DNA from: Sphagnum compactum
Lineage: Eukaryota; Bryophyta; Sphagnopsida; Sphagnales
Assembly: GCA_965153455.1 (NCBI GenBank)
Contig: OZ234493.1
Span: 682,001-746,000, forward strand
DNA length: 64,000 nucleotides
Direction of reading: 5' to 3'
Shown: positions 26,941-38,550 of the stretch, piece after piece
Numbering within the stretch: position 1 is the first letter of the stretch
How the letters are laid out: every line of letters starts with the position of its first letter
Notes under the pieces: generated by a model
The model's database searches: none
What the model was told of the DNA's origin: nothing
Seen by the model: the letters and a program-made list of their open reading frames with translations, nothing else
Position numbers and translations under genes: made by a program

Positions 26941-28900
26941 TGGTCTAAATTAGGTTTCTCAGCGTAGACCGCAAACGTTAAAGGCTTTTTAGGCTATATC
27001 CTTTAACCTTATTTGATTAGGTTGTTGTTGCCACATGACATCACACAATTGGACCACAAAATTCATTTGTTAGCTCTAAGATACCATGTGGCAGTTCATG
27101 AATGGGCAATAAGTTTTTTAATATGGCCTAGGTTACCATGATGGAATTTCCTATTCAAGTGTTATTGAAAAGTTGCACTAATTTTTAAGTGAAAAGTTAC
27201 ATTAACATTTTTGTGACATTTTCCATCATTTATTTTGGGACCTCAAAATTTTCATCTAAAAAGTAATAATTAAATTGCCTAATGAAACATGTCGATGCTC
27301 AAAATGATTAAACATGGTTTCACTAAAAATGTCCTAATCAACTAATCCTTTTGCACTAAAATATACATCCAATGCATTCAAGTGCATTAAAATAACGATG
27401 GGAATGCTACTAATCAAGCTCAATTACATGTTTATGTGAGACCTTTCCAAAGTACAAACACACACTACACCACATACTAACAAGTTAATAATATTTATAA
27501 AAACATTAAAGAATAGGCATCAAATGAGTTTCTTGATCTTTATCAAGAAAAATATTTTCTTCTTTGCTAAAGTTCATAAGCATCATATTTCACTATGAGG
27601 ATTGTTCAAAACTTACATCAATTCAACACTCTCAAGTGCATGACGACAAAACTTGTGTGATCATGACATTGCAAATTCATAGCAACATTGTCATGCATGA
27701 AAATCAATCGTCTAACCATTTCCAAGGTCAAAATGTCCACCTTATTTGAACACCTTATGTATTTGCACACCTCCGTGGCTTCAAAAAAAGATATGAGAAC
27801 ACCACAAGGTCAATTTTCTTTCACATCAATGTCTCACTTTTAATCATTAGGTTGCATGTTAAAATCATATTAATAGTCGTTTCTAGGTCCATTGATGTCT
27901 TGCCATATGTTTGTTCTTTATGTTGCTTGAATGTTTTTGCTTCAAATAATCACCATATTGGCAAAAGACCATTGCTTATAATCATCTACCAAAGTCTTTT
28001 AAGCTTCATTAATGAGTTGCAAACAAAAAAGCTCTTTATTTTGATCTTGCCATCATCGAATTGCCAAATTTTTTAGCCAAATGTAATTCAATACCACCTT
28101 GTCAAGGACAATAGTTTGAAAGGTTTCAAGTTGCATATTCATGGTGATGTGGCCTTTCATTACTATTCATTCAAAATCAAAACCCCCTAGTAGAAGACTA
28201 AAAACACAAATTGCAATACATTCCCAATGTTTTGGATAATCCAAATCTACAACCAAAAGTAAACACTTGATTGTAAATGACCTTGAATTTGATCTCATTA
28301 CATAGGGAATATCGAAATTTGGGCATCAAGGGCATTCAAGAACATCATGAAAGTTATGGGAATGACAGTAAACAAGTTTATATACTTGGTTAAAGTCAAT
28401 TCAAAGCACAAGTTACAAACACTAATAGGTCATGTAACAACAAATTTATAGCACCTTAACTAATATTGATAAAACATCCAACAATTAGGAACAAATTTCA
28501 AAATTGCAATGAATTCCAACAAGTGCCTATGTTTGAAGTTCAAGAAACATTATTAATTACATATGTAATTCTCATTGTCCAACTTTAATAAAAATCAATG
28601 CTTGAAAACAATTATTGTCCAACTTGTTTAATTTAACTTTGAAAATTGTTGGAATGCATTGAATGCTTTGGTAATATTTTATTTGGTAAGGTACAATGAA
28701 AGTTTCCTAAGGCATAGGGTCCAATTTCAAGGTCCAATTGATAAAAATGTGATATTCACATGTGAAAGGATTAGGTTGACATTTCTTCTTCTTTTTTTCC
28801 TTTTTTCTTAGTTATTGTTTCCTCCTATACACAATAGATGAACATAGGCATAAGATATTGGTGGTCCTAGATTTTACTATAATAATGTATCAAGTTATAG
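26941..28900. other. No feature recognised
   Basis: AT-rich sequence with frames of at most about 74 codons and no domains. It may include the left flank of the PIF/Harbinger element that follows, but I could not find its terminal repeat. Confidence 0.45.
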
Positions 28901-28934
28901 CACATGCAGTTTCATTGCAACAAGTAATTATTAC

Positions 28935-30292
28935 ACAACATTGGAGTATGATGAGTGCATTGTTGTTTTTTCAAAGTTTGTTGACATTCCATTAAGAGTT
29001 CGAAGCATATGGAGGTATGAAAATGCGGTTGGATACATGGAAAATCAAATTTTTGGGAGTTTTTTTGTAAAGATGCACTACTACAAAATGTGGGTGCAGT
29101 TCACTAGTCCTCCTTCACTAGATCAGTGAATTCACTGCTTTTTCACTGGTCCCCGTCCACTACAACCAGTGAATTCACTCAAAATCTAGCGAAATCACTT
29201 GGCGTACAGGGACACCTTTTGTTGTAGTGATGTTTCAACAAGATACAAGGTTAAGCTATGACACATTCCGTGCTTTGATTAGGATTATAGGTTTAAGTAT
29301 TGAATGAAGAAATACAAACATGAAAAAAAACCCTTGTGAAAGCTAGAGTAGCAATGGCTTTTCAAATTGGGTAGTGCAAATCCATTACAAGTGTGTGCTA
29401 AAGTCTACAACATTGTAAAAAATACAACAACAATTATAATGAGAGAATTTTATGCAACAATTAGAAATCATTTGAAACCATTGATATATTTAAATTGATT
29501 AGAAACAAGATTTTTTAAATCACAACTAGTTTTGAAAGCCTACATGGAATTCCTTACATTGTAGGTGCCATAAATGGTTGTCATATTCCAATTTTTGCAA
29601 CTAAAATAGATCCAAAATCATATAATTGTCAAAAAGGATTTTACTCCACATTGATTCAAGGAGTTGTAGATGCAAAATCTAGTTTTTGGGATTATGATTA
29701 TGGATGAACATGTAATATTTGTGATTGGGTTCTTTTTCAAAAAAATAGATTTAGGAAATTATGTGATGAAAAACAAGTTTTTACATTATAAGTTCATAGG
29801 AGATATATCGTTTATTCAATATGGCGAGAATTCTATTATCCATTAAAAGGTGATAAAGATGGGCTGCTAAGATATCAAACACATTGAAATTTTACCCTTT
29901 CAAGTATAAACATGTTAATGAAAAGATTTTTTGGAATGTTAAAAGGAAGGTTTAGAATATTACCAAATATATATATTTTTCATTTTGCTACATGTTAGAT
30001 TTGGTGACAGCTTGCATATGTTTGCATAACATGAGTGTTGCCAATTTGAAAGGCTTTGATATAGATTGCACTTTGGAATTTTTTTAAAACACCAAAAATA
30101 AATTCAAAGTTTGGCAACATCAAAGGAGTTGATATGTTCAAAATGGCTGAAGAAGCAATCAAACAAATAAAAAAGTTACAAAATCGAAGAATAATGGATG
30201 ATGATCACATTGACATGGAGGACATAGAACATCAAGGTGAAGATGGACATATGAAAACCATTGAAAATAATCCCAACAAGAAAACGAAATAA
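28935..30292 (+). pseudogene. PIF/Harbinger transposase, decayed and interrupted
   Basis: PIF/Harbinger (HARBI1-like, DDE_4) transposases cut and paste DNA with a D-D-E catalytic triad. The reading frame is recoverable in pieces. An N-terminal part lies at 28941-29075. It continues after the MITE with FQQDTRLSYDTFRALIRI. The catalytic core around 29560-29960 shows GIPYIVGAINGCHIPIF, GFYSTLIQGVVDAKSSFWD, NICDWVLFQ and HVNE followed by FFGMLKGRFRIL. The first catalytic Asp, usually GAIDG, reads GAINGCH here. Several in-frame stops (for example in IGLSIE* and DYDYG*T) and a 1-bp frameshift in the HVNE/RFFGML segment prove decay. An acidic C-terminal tail runs to about 30290. It faces a convergent Myb/SANT-like gene at 30690-30960, the usual partner in this family. 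Confidence 0.88.
29076..29229. mobile_element. 154-bp CACTA-type MITE in the Harbinger transposase
   Basis: The insert begins CACTACTACAAAA at 29076 and ends TTTTGTTGTAGTG at 29229. These are imperfect terminal inverted repeats of the plant CACTA type. ATG flanks it on both sides (29073-29075 and 29230-29232), matching the 3-bp target duplication of that superfamily. Internal CACTGxT/AGTGAATTCACT words serve as short subterminal repeats. The element plus one duplication is 157 bp, so it shifts the transposase frame. Without it the frame reads through from FFVK to MFQQD. It has no coding capacity and must have been moved by an autonomous relative. Confidence 0.93.
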
Positions 30293-30689
30293 CAAAGGAA
30301 TATGAAAATGTCAACAAGGCTATGACAATTCATGAATTTTTAATAAAAAAAACTTGAAATTAGTTTGAAAAAAACAGTAATGTTGTTTTTCCAAATACAT
30401 ATGAATTCGGATTAAATTGTGATAAATGATTCAAAACTCAAATGTTATGTAACCTATAACTTATTTATGAAACTTCCAATATGGACATCCATATTTTGAA
30501 TAAAAACATTGGTTTTCGCAAATTATTGTAACATTGTTGTATTATTTTCAGCCATGGGTAAAAAATGTTCATAAACATTGGTTTTGCCTTCTGTTTTTTG
30601 TAAATTGCATTTGAAATGAAAGGTCTATTCAAGGGTTTTTATATTACCATTATCCTTAGAACCACTATCAAATTATGTTGAAAATTCTA

Positions 30690-30965
30690 GATTACCTGCA
30701 ATGTCATCAATTTCATTTGTAAAAACATTCATGTGGTTCATCACATTTTTAATTTGATGTGACCAACTATCCGATGCATCATAGAAAGGACATTCATGAC
30801 GATCATTATTTGAAATCTCATTTATAATCTTGTCATCCTTATATTGCTTATAAATTGCATTGAATTTTCATTTGCAAGTAATTAAAATCCTTGAAAAACT
30901 AAGGATTGAAGCCAACATTCGAGTGTGCAATTTGCACAATGTATCCATTTTTAAAGAAGAAAAAA
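30690..30965 (-). pseudogene. Myb/SANT-like accessory gene of PIF/Harbinger
   Basis: Read on the minus strand, about 57 codons run without a stop. They begin KFNAIYKQYKDDKIINE, go on ISNNDRHECPFYDASDSW, and end near NVFTNEIDDIAG at a GCAG|GTAATC junction that looks like a 5' splice site. The KFN..YK.YKDDK...I..NDRHEC.FYDA.D.W pattern is characteristic of the Myb/SANT-domain protein that PIF/Harbinger elements carry to help the transposase bind DNA and enter the nucleus. A stop codon sits immediately before KFN (TCK*KFN), so the copy is broken. It is convergent with the transposase and in the expected position. Confidence 0.75.
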
Positions 30966-32495
30966 ATTAGGATAAATAACCAAGATTCATGAATTGAAAA
31001 TAGTCCTTGAAACAAAAAGTCATAATTGATTACATTGATAAAGTTAATGTAATTTAGGGTGAAAGCCCACTACGGTGACTCCTTTTGGGGCACTTTTGGG
31101 TTTAGTATTATAATACATACAATATAATTACTCCAAAAGTATTGTACATTTAATTTTGGGTATCAAATTTGGTTTTTGGGCCCTCCAATTATTATTTCTA
31201 CAAAATTGATGTTATGTAATATTATTTTTAAAATAATAAAAGTATTCATTATCTATATTGAAGGATCCATGGATATATCTATAGTATAAAATAATATAAT
31301 AAAGCCATTGTCTTGTTTTGATTACATTAACTTTAAACCTTCACTAGTCATTAAAATAATAAATTTTAATGGATTTTAAAAAATGGCCCATCTAGCTATG
31401 CTTGTCATCTTCCATGTGAATATGATTACTTGTTTAAATTTTAATTTACCACACATTTATTGCATGCTAAAAAAAGTCATTTTTGAAATGAAAATTTTCA
31501 AATTAGTCACATGATATCCAAACATGGTTCAAATTATGTGAAATGACATGGTTCAATATACCTTCAACTTTCAACAAAAATAAAATAAAATAAAATAATT
31601 TATATTTCATTTTTGGAAAATTCAAACTCCATTTCTCCTTGTAGTGCAATCATATGTAATATACTTCACCATTTGTTCAAAGTTTTTAGCCTTTTCACTT
31701 TATTCATCTTCTTCTTTCATCATAACTAAAATTATTTTCTTATTTCTTATTGCTTTCTTTTTGGGAGCTAGAATCATGTATCTTCTTCAACTTGTGAAAA
31801 TGGGTGCTTCAACCTTCCATGACAATAACTTTTAGCCTCATTTATGAAACACTTTTATTTTATGCATCTACGAAGGCTGAAAATGTGTTGTTTCAAGCAA
31901 CAACCTAGTGTGGATTTATAAATTCAGCCATGTCAACACTAGATGTGTTAAAAAATGGAATGTTGGGTGTGTTTTCAACAATGTCCTCAATCCACAAGAT
32001 GTCTTCCATTCTTACACAAATTTCACTTAAAAAACAATGAAAAACAATGAAAGGGACAACCTTGGATCCTATCCTATATCTTGGTTATCCAATCCATGAA
32101 TATTTTTTTTAGCCTCATTTATTGGTTCAAACCAACTAAATTTCCTTCCAAAATGATGTTATGTAAATGCCACTTCAAATTGGCTTGAATTGGTTTTGGA
32201 TATTCATTTAAAGGCCTTGGGTTGAATTTATGGCTCTTGATCATAGGATTGTTCCATTTTGTTGGACCATCCCCCTTGGACCTTCATCTAAAGTTCCCCT
32301 ATATTTAATTATGTTATTTTCATTAATTTTTTCGACCCCAAATGCACCATGTGGGATGGATGGTGTGAAGGATAGGAAACACTTTTGGGTCATATTCTTA
32401 TCCCATAGCTAGCTTTTAAACAAAGTGGTTAACTATGTACAAACAATCCACATACATCTACCTACCTTGTCATCACCTATGTAGGGAGTTACCCA
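30966..32495. other. No gene recognised
   Basis: The right flank of the Harbinger remnant is here. It contains an (AAAAT)n tract near 31577-31600 and otherwise unremarkable AT-rich sequence. I did not find the terminal inverted repeat of the Harbinger element. Confidence 0.45.
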
Positions 32496-32497
32496 TG

Positions 32498-32902
32498 TAC
32501 CGTAGTGCCACGAAAGGTTCGTTAATGAATTCGGGCTGGAGGCCGAAACGATCCTTTATTGGGCAAATAAATGACTTTTGGACTGCTGTAACGAACGTTT
32601 TCCCCCAAAACCGGACCTTTTGGCAATGCAGATCAGATCAATGCAATGTGCAGATGCAGATCAATGCAGAGTGCAGATAAATGCCTGTATGCTCAGAATG
32701 TTGCACATGTGTGCTTGCAACATCAAAACAAAAAAAAATGGAAATTGGCTTGGACCTGTAATGGACCTTTTTGGCAGATTACTGGACCTTTCCTTTGAAA
32801 ACAATGCATTTCATGTAGCACTGATGGACCTTTTCCAAAAAATTTCCTCAAGATTAAAATTGATCGTTACAGCCCACCCGAACCTTTCGTGGCACTACGG
32901 TA
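32498..32902. mobile_element. 401-bp MITE with perfect 22-bp terminal inverted repeats
   Basis: The first 22 bases (32500-32521, beginning CCGTAGTGCCACGAAAGG) are the exact reverse complement of the last 22 (32879-32900). TA flanks both ends (32498-32499 and 32901-32902), so the target duplication may be TA, as in Tc1/mariner elements. The inner sequence is GC-richer than its surroundings. It carries tandem GCAGATCAATGCA words (32628-32680) and four TGGACCTTT-type words (32738-32835). Frames of 81 and 116 codons cross it but have no known domain. It is a non-autonomous DNA element of uncertain superfamily. Confidence 0.85.
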
Positions 32903-33399
32903 GTGTGAAGGGGAAGTTGAAAGGCTAAATAGGGGGTACCTCAATTGTGGAAATCAGAGACACCTTCCAATGGATGGTGCATTTGTGGGTGTTAGGTCAC
33001 ATAAACTTCATTTTCCTTACCTTTTAACTAGCTTCCTTGATCTTGCATACCAAGTGTAATATGTGAACTATTTATGAACAAAATTAACAAAAAAATCACA
33101 AACAATTTACCAATCAAATTTTTTTAATCCATTTTTAAACTGCCCAACACTTATCAATCCAAGACTTTATAGGAACCTTGTACAAATGAAAGAATTCTTG
33201 AATATTATTGAGTTTGAAAGTATGGAACATGTGAAACCAAATTTATTAGCTATAAAAATAGGTCTACAAAAAAGTGAAAAAGTTGTGAAAAATGGGCCCA
33301 ACATAAATTAGCTTTTTTTTTTTGTTGTCCCCACATCCAAATATTTCCTTGGAAAGAGTGGGTTTTTGGCAAGGATTTTTCCCACCTATCACAAGGCAA

Positions 33400-33960
33400 A
33401 AAAAAACTAAAATGATGTTTGCCCATAAAAAAAAAGATTATGGAAAAAAAATGTTTGTAAAATGGAAATACAAAGAAAAAAATAGCTTGTTAAAAGATAT
33501 AATAAAAATGTGCCAATGTAACTAAATGAGGGCATGGGTGAGCCATCACTTGTAGTGGTACCTTCACCTTCTTGAATTAGGCACTCATGAACTTGATAAG
33601 TGTCAAATTTGAAAATTGATAATTTAATCAAAAGTTGACTATTTATATCGATTAAAATGTCCCCAAAATAAGTAAGGGATTTTATCATGTTACCATTGTA
33701 GGTGTCATCCACCCAAGGCCAAACTGAGGTGATGAAAAAATACCTTTAGTATTATTGTAATTTGTGAAAAAAAATTTCAAAATAAAACATTAAGAACCAT
33801 TTGCAAGCTTCATAGAAGTTGGAAACTTTAGGTGTAAGGTTTAGGGCCCATCCTTTGGGGTATAAAGGATTTGGCTGAGGAATGACATCTCCTGCAACAA
33901 CAAATAATAGCCATAGAATAAAGAAGGAGAAAAATGCAACTTGTTGAACATGCCCCAACC
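33400..33960 (-). other. Unrecognised minus-strand reading frames
   Basis: Two adjacent frames look more protein-like than background. One (33752-33958) begins with a hydrophobic stretch, AFFSFFILWLLFVVAG, then DVIPQPNPLYPKGW. The other (from 33712 down to about 33530) contains DDTYNGNMIKSLTYFGDILI. A TTGTTGTTGCAG|GAG junction within the first resembles a 3' splice site. I do not recognise a family. They may be parts of one decayed gene or chance frames. Confidence 0.2.
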
Positions 33961-34619
33961 AAGTTATAACCTTCCATTCAACAACAATGAAAGGTAAGGG
34001 TTTAAGGTGGGTGCTAATGGCAGAGGGGGAAAAAAAAAGGATTTAGAGATGGAGTTGAGTTCCAATGTGATGGTGTTGTCTGTGCATGGATGGATTTGAC
34101 AAGTTGATATTAGGCCAAACATAATGCCCAATGTTTAATATGCTAGGAATGGAGTTCCACACGTGGTGCATTTCTGCATCCCCTTCACCCAACAAACAAC
34201 ATCACTTGGTAGGTTAGTACTTCTTCAATTCTCTGTCATTATTCAACCATTCATAGTAATTTTCATTTTCACTAGTCACCTATTCCAAAATCCCTTGGGT
34301 CTTAACTTGTACTGTCCAATTTTACATGTTTTATGGATAGGGGACATATAATTGACATTATATTGAATGTGATAAACGTTTGTAGAGGCCCAAATAGATT
34401 CAAAAGAAGCTCCACAAATGCAACGCTTCATTGGAAGGAATTCTAATAAATTCATATTCACACTTTTCATCAAAGATCAAAATTGTTTACCAATGGTGGA
34501 TTATCAAAAGATGCATCTTTCACAAACCTCAAAAAGAAATTATCGTTGAAATTGAAATCTAGGTTTGTGAAATCCTTGCATTTAAGCAAAGTTGCACCAA
34601 AGGTGGTCCTAGGACCTAA

Positions 34620-35373
34620 ATGACATGAACATAGAAATCATGCGTAACTTGTACAAAGCCTATTTGGAGGAATTTTACAAAAAAATTCAGGTATTTGCAA
34701 TGCACATGATCTTTGATATAGGTCTTGATTTCATTGGTGTATTGTTTTCTTATGGTATAATTGATGTCTTGTAATGCAAATTTTTTGCATTGACTTGAGC
34801 CATGTGTCTCCATTTACAGATGACATCAACTAAGACCATGTAAATTCTGTTAATTTTTGGCTTGTAACAAAAACTTGGTGGGGCAACAGCTACAATCTTG
34901 AATGATTTGCTTGCTTTTGAAATTAATCGCAGAATTGTTGGCATTATAATAAACAAGAAAATTCTAACAAATCCTTGAACATAGCTATTTAAATAGGCCC
35001 CCAATTTGACATCTTCATCATATTTTGCTTTTGTTACATTTTTTGATAGCACTACTAACACTATCTTTTGAAGGCGTTGCAAGGGAGACAAGGAGCATAT
35101 CAATTTGAAAATCAATCTCGATAACAACAGTAGGGAGAAGAAATGATGAAGGAGGAGAAGATAGATAGGGAAAAGCCAAGAATGCAAAACTTGCACTCTG
35201 AAGTTGTTCTTGTTTGATATTACTAGAAGTTCCCATAACTTGGCCGTTCTAATCTTGTTGTTTTTCATCTTCGACCTTCTTTGGCAGGAAACCAACAATT
35301 GGAAAACGGAAGTTGAGGCTTTTGGGAATTGTTGTTCCCTATGCAAAAAGGTAAAAAAATTGTAGAAAGTCAC
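34620..35373 (-). pseudogene. 207-codon ORF, possibly a broken membrane-protein gene
   Basis: The ATG-started frame at 34750-35373 is unusually long for this AT-rich setting and rich in hydrophobic runs. The phrase LNSYVQGFVRIFLFIIMPTI followed by LRLISK faintly resembles the pore-side segment of plant OSCA/CSC1 (DUF221) channels. KLWELLVISNKNNFR faintly resembles the region that precedes their transmembrane block. An overlapping frame (35018-35236) carries further hydrophobic sequence, as would occur after a frameshift. The match is from memory and weak. A chance ORF or an unnamed transposon gene is just as possible. Confidence 0.2.
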
Positions 35374-35984
35374 GGAGGTAATTTGTCATGGTGGAAAAAA
35401 TGTCCTTGCACAACTGAGTCAATTCTTGTTCTTTTGCGACAATGGTGGTGTGACTAGAATCGAAATCATCTTTTCTGTGATCATCCAAAGCAAGAACTCC
35501 TATGTCCTTGTTCTTACTTGATCTATTCCCTATTATCTACACTAGCTGATCTTGATTTTGACTACAAATTTAGAAACACATCCACATTTAGTGAAAAAGG
35601 TTTAGTGAATTGAAGACAACTCCCAACACCCATTACTTTGATCAACCATAGCTCTTTAACATCTTGTCAAACTTTTTTGGTTCTAGAAAACTATTGTATT
35701 TCACATGAAACATTAGAGCATAAAGGATGGAGACGTTATCGGCAATCTAGGACTATGTGAATCTCTACTACCTAGGTGACTTCTTTGTAGGTATTCCAAA
35801 TTGCCATTTAAGCAACATATGATTTTTGGGTGTAAATAACATTTGGCCATTATTTCAGTTTTGGAGATGAACTAGGTGAAAATGACAAGAAAAAAGGTTT
35901 CCAAAAATGCAAATGCATATGCTAATGGTAATAAGTAAATTGATGCAAGAAAAACAACCCATTTGCACAACATTGCATCTCATC

Positions 35985-36250
35985 TTGCGACATGAGAAGC
36001 CTAACCTACACATCAATTACACGTTAATAGTCACACAATAACAAGAAGATCACAAGGAGTCGGATCGTTGACATCATCAGAAGTAGCAATGACAGTGAAA
36101 TCTTACAACATGAAAAACTTGAGCTATGCATCACTTGTAGCAATCATCACACAACAATAGTAAGCAACATTAGCAAGATAACAAGGGAGTCAGATTGTCG
36201 ACAACTTCAAGAGCAACATTAATGACAATGAAATTGCCGATGGACACACA
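35985..36250. repeat. Diverged ~130-bp tandem duplication
   Basis: The phrase GGAGTCGGATCGTTGACA...AGTAGCAATGACAGTGAAAT (36056) recurs as GGAGTCAGATTGTCGACA...AGCAACATTAATGACAATGAAAT (36186). Preceding CACACAACAATA words are also shared. Confidence 0.6.
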
Positions 36251-36291
36251 AAGACAAACACAACAACCTAGAGCAGATTAACAATAAACAA

Positions 36292-36380
36292 AGGGGGAGA
36301 GAAAGACAGACCTCAAAGAGATGAGAGGGAGAGAGGGAGAGAATTGTGGCAATGGAAACGAAAAGGAGAGAGAGAGAATT
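36292..36380. repeat. GA-rich purine tract
   Basis: GGGGGAGAGAAAGACAG, GAGAGGGAGAGAGGGAGAGA and GGAGAGAGAGAGAATTG lie within about 90 bp. It is a simple GA microsatellite cluster. A plant GAGA-type function is possible but unsupported. Confidence 0.75.
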
Positions 36381-37080
36381 GTAGTGGCCATTGCCCCAAC
36401 ATTCTTCTCTCACATCTACATCTTGGCAGAGACGAGCATATTGGCCCATGTGGCCTCACAATGATCCTCGATTTTAGGATACTAGGCTATTGTTCAAAAA
36501 AAGTAAAAAATCAAAACCCTTTAAAGCCTTGTGACTATGTGGCTTGTGTTGCAAATATTTGACCTTATTACAATTTTTGAAAAATATAAACGATAATAAA
36601 AAAAATCCAAACTTAATTAGAAATATATTTTCTAATTTATAGGAGGTAAGGTATCCTCTCATAAGTTTTTAAGTGTTTGTCCATAGGGTCTAAAATGCGT
36701 GAAAATAAGGGCCTTATATGTTCTTCCAAGTTTTTTCAAACTACAAGACCCCCCTAACTTTTGGGGGTCATAACTTTCTCATTCTAGTTCATAATCAACT
36801 TCTGTAAAGGCCTCCTAATGCTTTAGCTCAAGGGGCAACTAAACTTTTTTTTTTGACCATGACCAGAAAATGGCTGATTACTGAACCCCTGGAGTTTGAA
36901 GCCTTAAGTGTTCGGTCATGGGCTGGTTTACCCTATTACCTATTGGAAATTTGAGTTCAAATGTTTTGATCATTTTAATACTAGCAGCTTATCACATAAT
37001 GACTCTGCATTTTATGTCAGGTTCGAACTTTACACTAAAATCTTCCCTTACTGAGTTTAGAACTGCTCATCTAGCTACAT
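36381..37080. other. No feature recognised
   Basis: Short frames only. It contains phrases such as GGGGGTCATAACTTTCTC that resemble old LTR sequence, but no boundaries can be drawn. Confidence 0.45.
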
Positions 37081-37190
37081 GCCTACCCATCAACATATGC
37101 ACATGACATGCCTACCCATCAACATATGCACATGACATTCCTACCCATCAACATATGCACATGACATTCCTAACCATCAATATATGCACA
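37078..37190. repeat. 29-bp minisatellite, four units
   Basis: GCCTACCCATCAACATATGC plus nine further bases repeats with starts at about 37081, 37110, 37139 and 37168. The first three units are nearly identical. The last has AACCATCAATATATG. Confidence 0.92.
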
Positions 37191-37689
37191 CATAGTACTT
37201 CAGATGTTACTCACACATTGGGTCAATTTCAAGCCAAAATTATTCCCAAATCCTACATTGATGTGTAGTCGCTTCCCTATGGGCAGAGCCAAGTTCCAAC
37301 AAACAAATGACAGTTTTATTTTTGTCATCTAACCAGAGTTAACCAGCAACCCACATGACCATGACTTGAATGGATGGTGAGTGGTCAGCAAACAGTTATT
37401 TGTTGGTTTCCAGTTCCCTGGTTAACCATGGTGGTTAGCTCAGTTGCAAATTTTTCACTACCTACCTCCTAACAAGGGGCAAAGCAGGTCATTTAGTAGG
37501 TAGAATAAAATCAACCCTTACCCTATGTATAAACAATCTACTTACCTAGTAAGCACCTATTTTCTTACCTGTTTACCTATCTGTAGGACCTACTATTACA
37601 GATTGGTAGGTTACCAAGGGTTTGAGTAGATATTAACTCAGTTGAGGATGAAGTTCATCCTCAATTGAGTCATAATAGACATCCAGTGG

Positions 37690-38160
37690 ATGGTTTTGGC
37701 TGGCTGGCTGGTGGGGTGCTGGGTTCACTCTTTCCTTGTCATCTGTTGTTCTTGCCAGGTTCTTTCATAAAGAGCTAGCTAGCCCTAAATTTAGCTTTAA
37801 GCATAAAATCAGCCAGCTGGGATGGAACAGCGCTTCGCTTGTTGTGGTCCTGGCCTGGCGGACTCGTGGGTGGCACGCATTTGCTAGCCATTTGCAACAA
37901 TACACGCTCAGATTCCGGGTTCCGACACGTGGTGGACGTTACTTACAGGTGGCGACAGTGCCAACGTGTCTGACAATTTTTCGAATTCAAAATTTTGGGC
38001 ACTGTGTGTTTTACTCCACGTGTCCATGTTTACTGTGCCATTGTTTGTACTGTGTGAACAGCGGAATTGTTTTGGTGCCAAATTTTCGCCAAAAATTTGA
38101 CCCCAATAAATTTTTTTGCGAATGTTCTTTCGGAAACTCCCTGTTTAAAAGATTTGCCAA
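37690..38160 (+). promoter_or_regulatory. GC-richer region with ACGTG cluster, distal to RCI2
   Basis: Base composition rises here compared with the flanks. Three ACGT-core motifs lie within 96 bp: CCGACACGTGG (37922-37932), CAACGTGTC (37962-37970) and CCACGTGTCC (38016-38025). The first also carries CCGAC, the core of the DRE/CRT cold and drought element. Such ABRE and DRE combinations are the usual switches of RCI2/LTI6-type genes, and this block sits about 1.75-2 kb upstream of that gene in the same orientation. A 153-codon frame (37736-38197) crosses the block but has no recognisable domain and ends in microsatellite sequence, so I do not call it a gene. Confidence 0.4.
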
Positions 38161-38162
38161 AC

Positions 38163-38243
38163 TTTCGAATTTATTTATTTATTTATTTATATATTGATTT
38201 ATTATTATGATTATGATTATGATTATTATTATTATTATTATTT
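38163..38243. repeat. Compound microsatellite (TTTA)n, (TTATGA)n, (TTA)n
   Basis: Five TTTA units are followed by three ATTATG units and then seven ATT units without interruption. Confidence 0.92.
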
Positions 38244-38322
38244 CCCACAATTTTATTTTTCCACATTTGGACACAGTTTTTGGTTTTGGGGCAGTTTAAA
38301 AGAGTTCTTGGACAGTTTGAGT

Positions 38323-38550
38323 GTGATGTAGCCACACTGGCAATTATCGACAAGAGGATTAGCCAAATTTGGCTACAGTTCATAGAGGAAATTTTTTTAA
38401 ATTGAAGAATCCTGATATATTTTGCTACCTATTGTCTAAATATGGTGATTGTAAATAAATACAAATCCTGCAAATCTGGAGAGTTTGGCACATTTTTTTT
38501 CACAAAAATCCTTTGTATTAGTTACACTGGAAATTTTTGGTTGCCAAGTG
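38323..38550. repeat. Dispersed repeat, copy B
   Basis: Colinear with 5278-5500: GTGATGTAGCCACACTGGCA, then GATTAGCCAAATTTGGCTA, CCTATTGTCTAAATATGG and TTTCACAAAAATCCTTTGTA. It is in the same orientation as copy A. Divergence is moderate. It lies about 1.4 kb upstream of the RCI2 start codon. Confidence 0.75.

Noticed and set aside
34750-35373. Confident OSCA/CSC1 channel gene
   Set aside because: Only short phrases resemble the family and no exon structure or second domain can be followed. Kept only as a low-confidence feature.
37078-37190. CRISPR-like array
   Set aside because: The 29-bp units are directly abutting without variable spacers, and the DNA is plant nuclear. It is a minisatellite.
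37736-38197. 153-codon ORF as a gene
   Set aside because: No recognisable domain, it ends in microsatellite sequence, and the stretch reads better as a GC-richer control region with ACGTG motifs.
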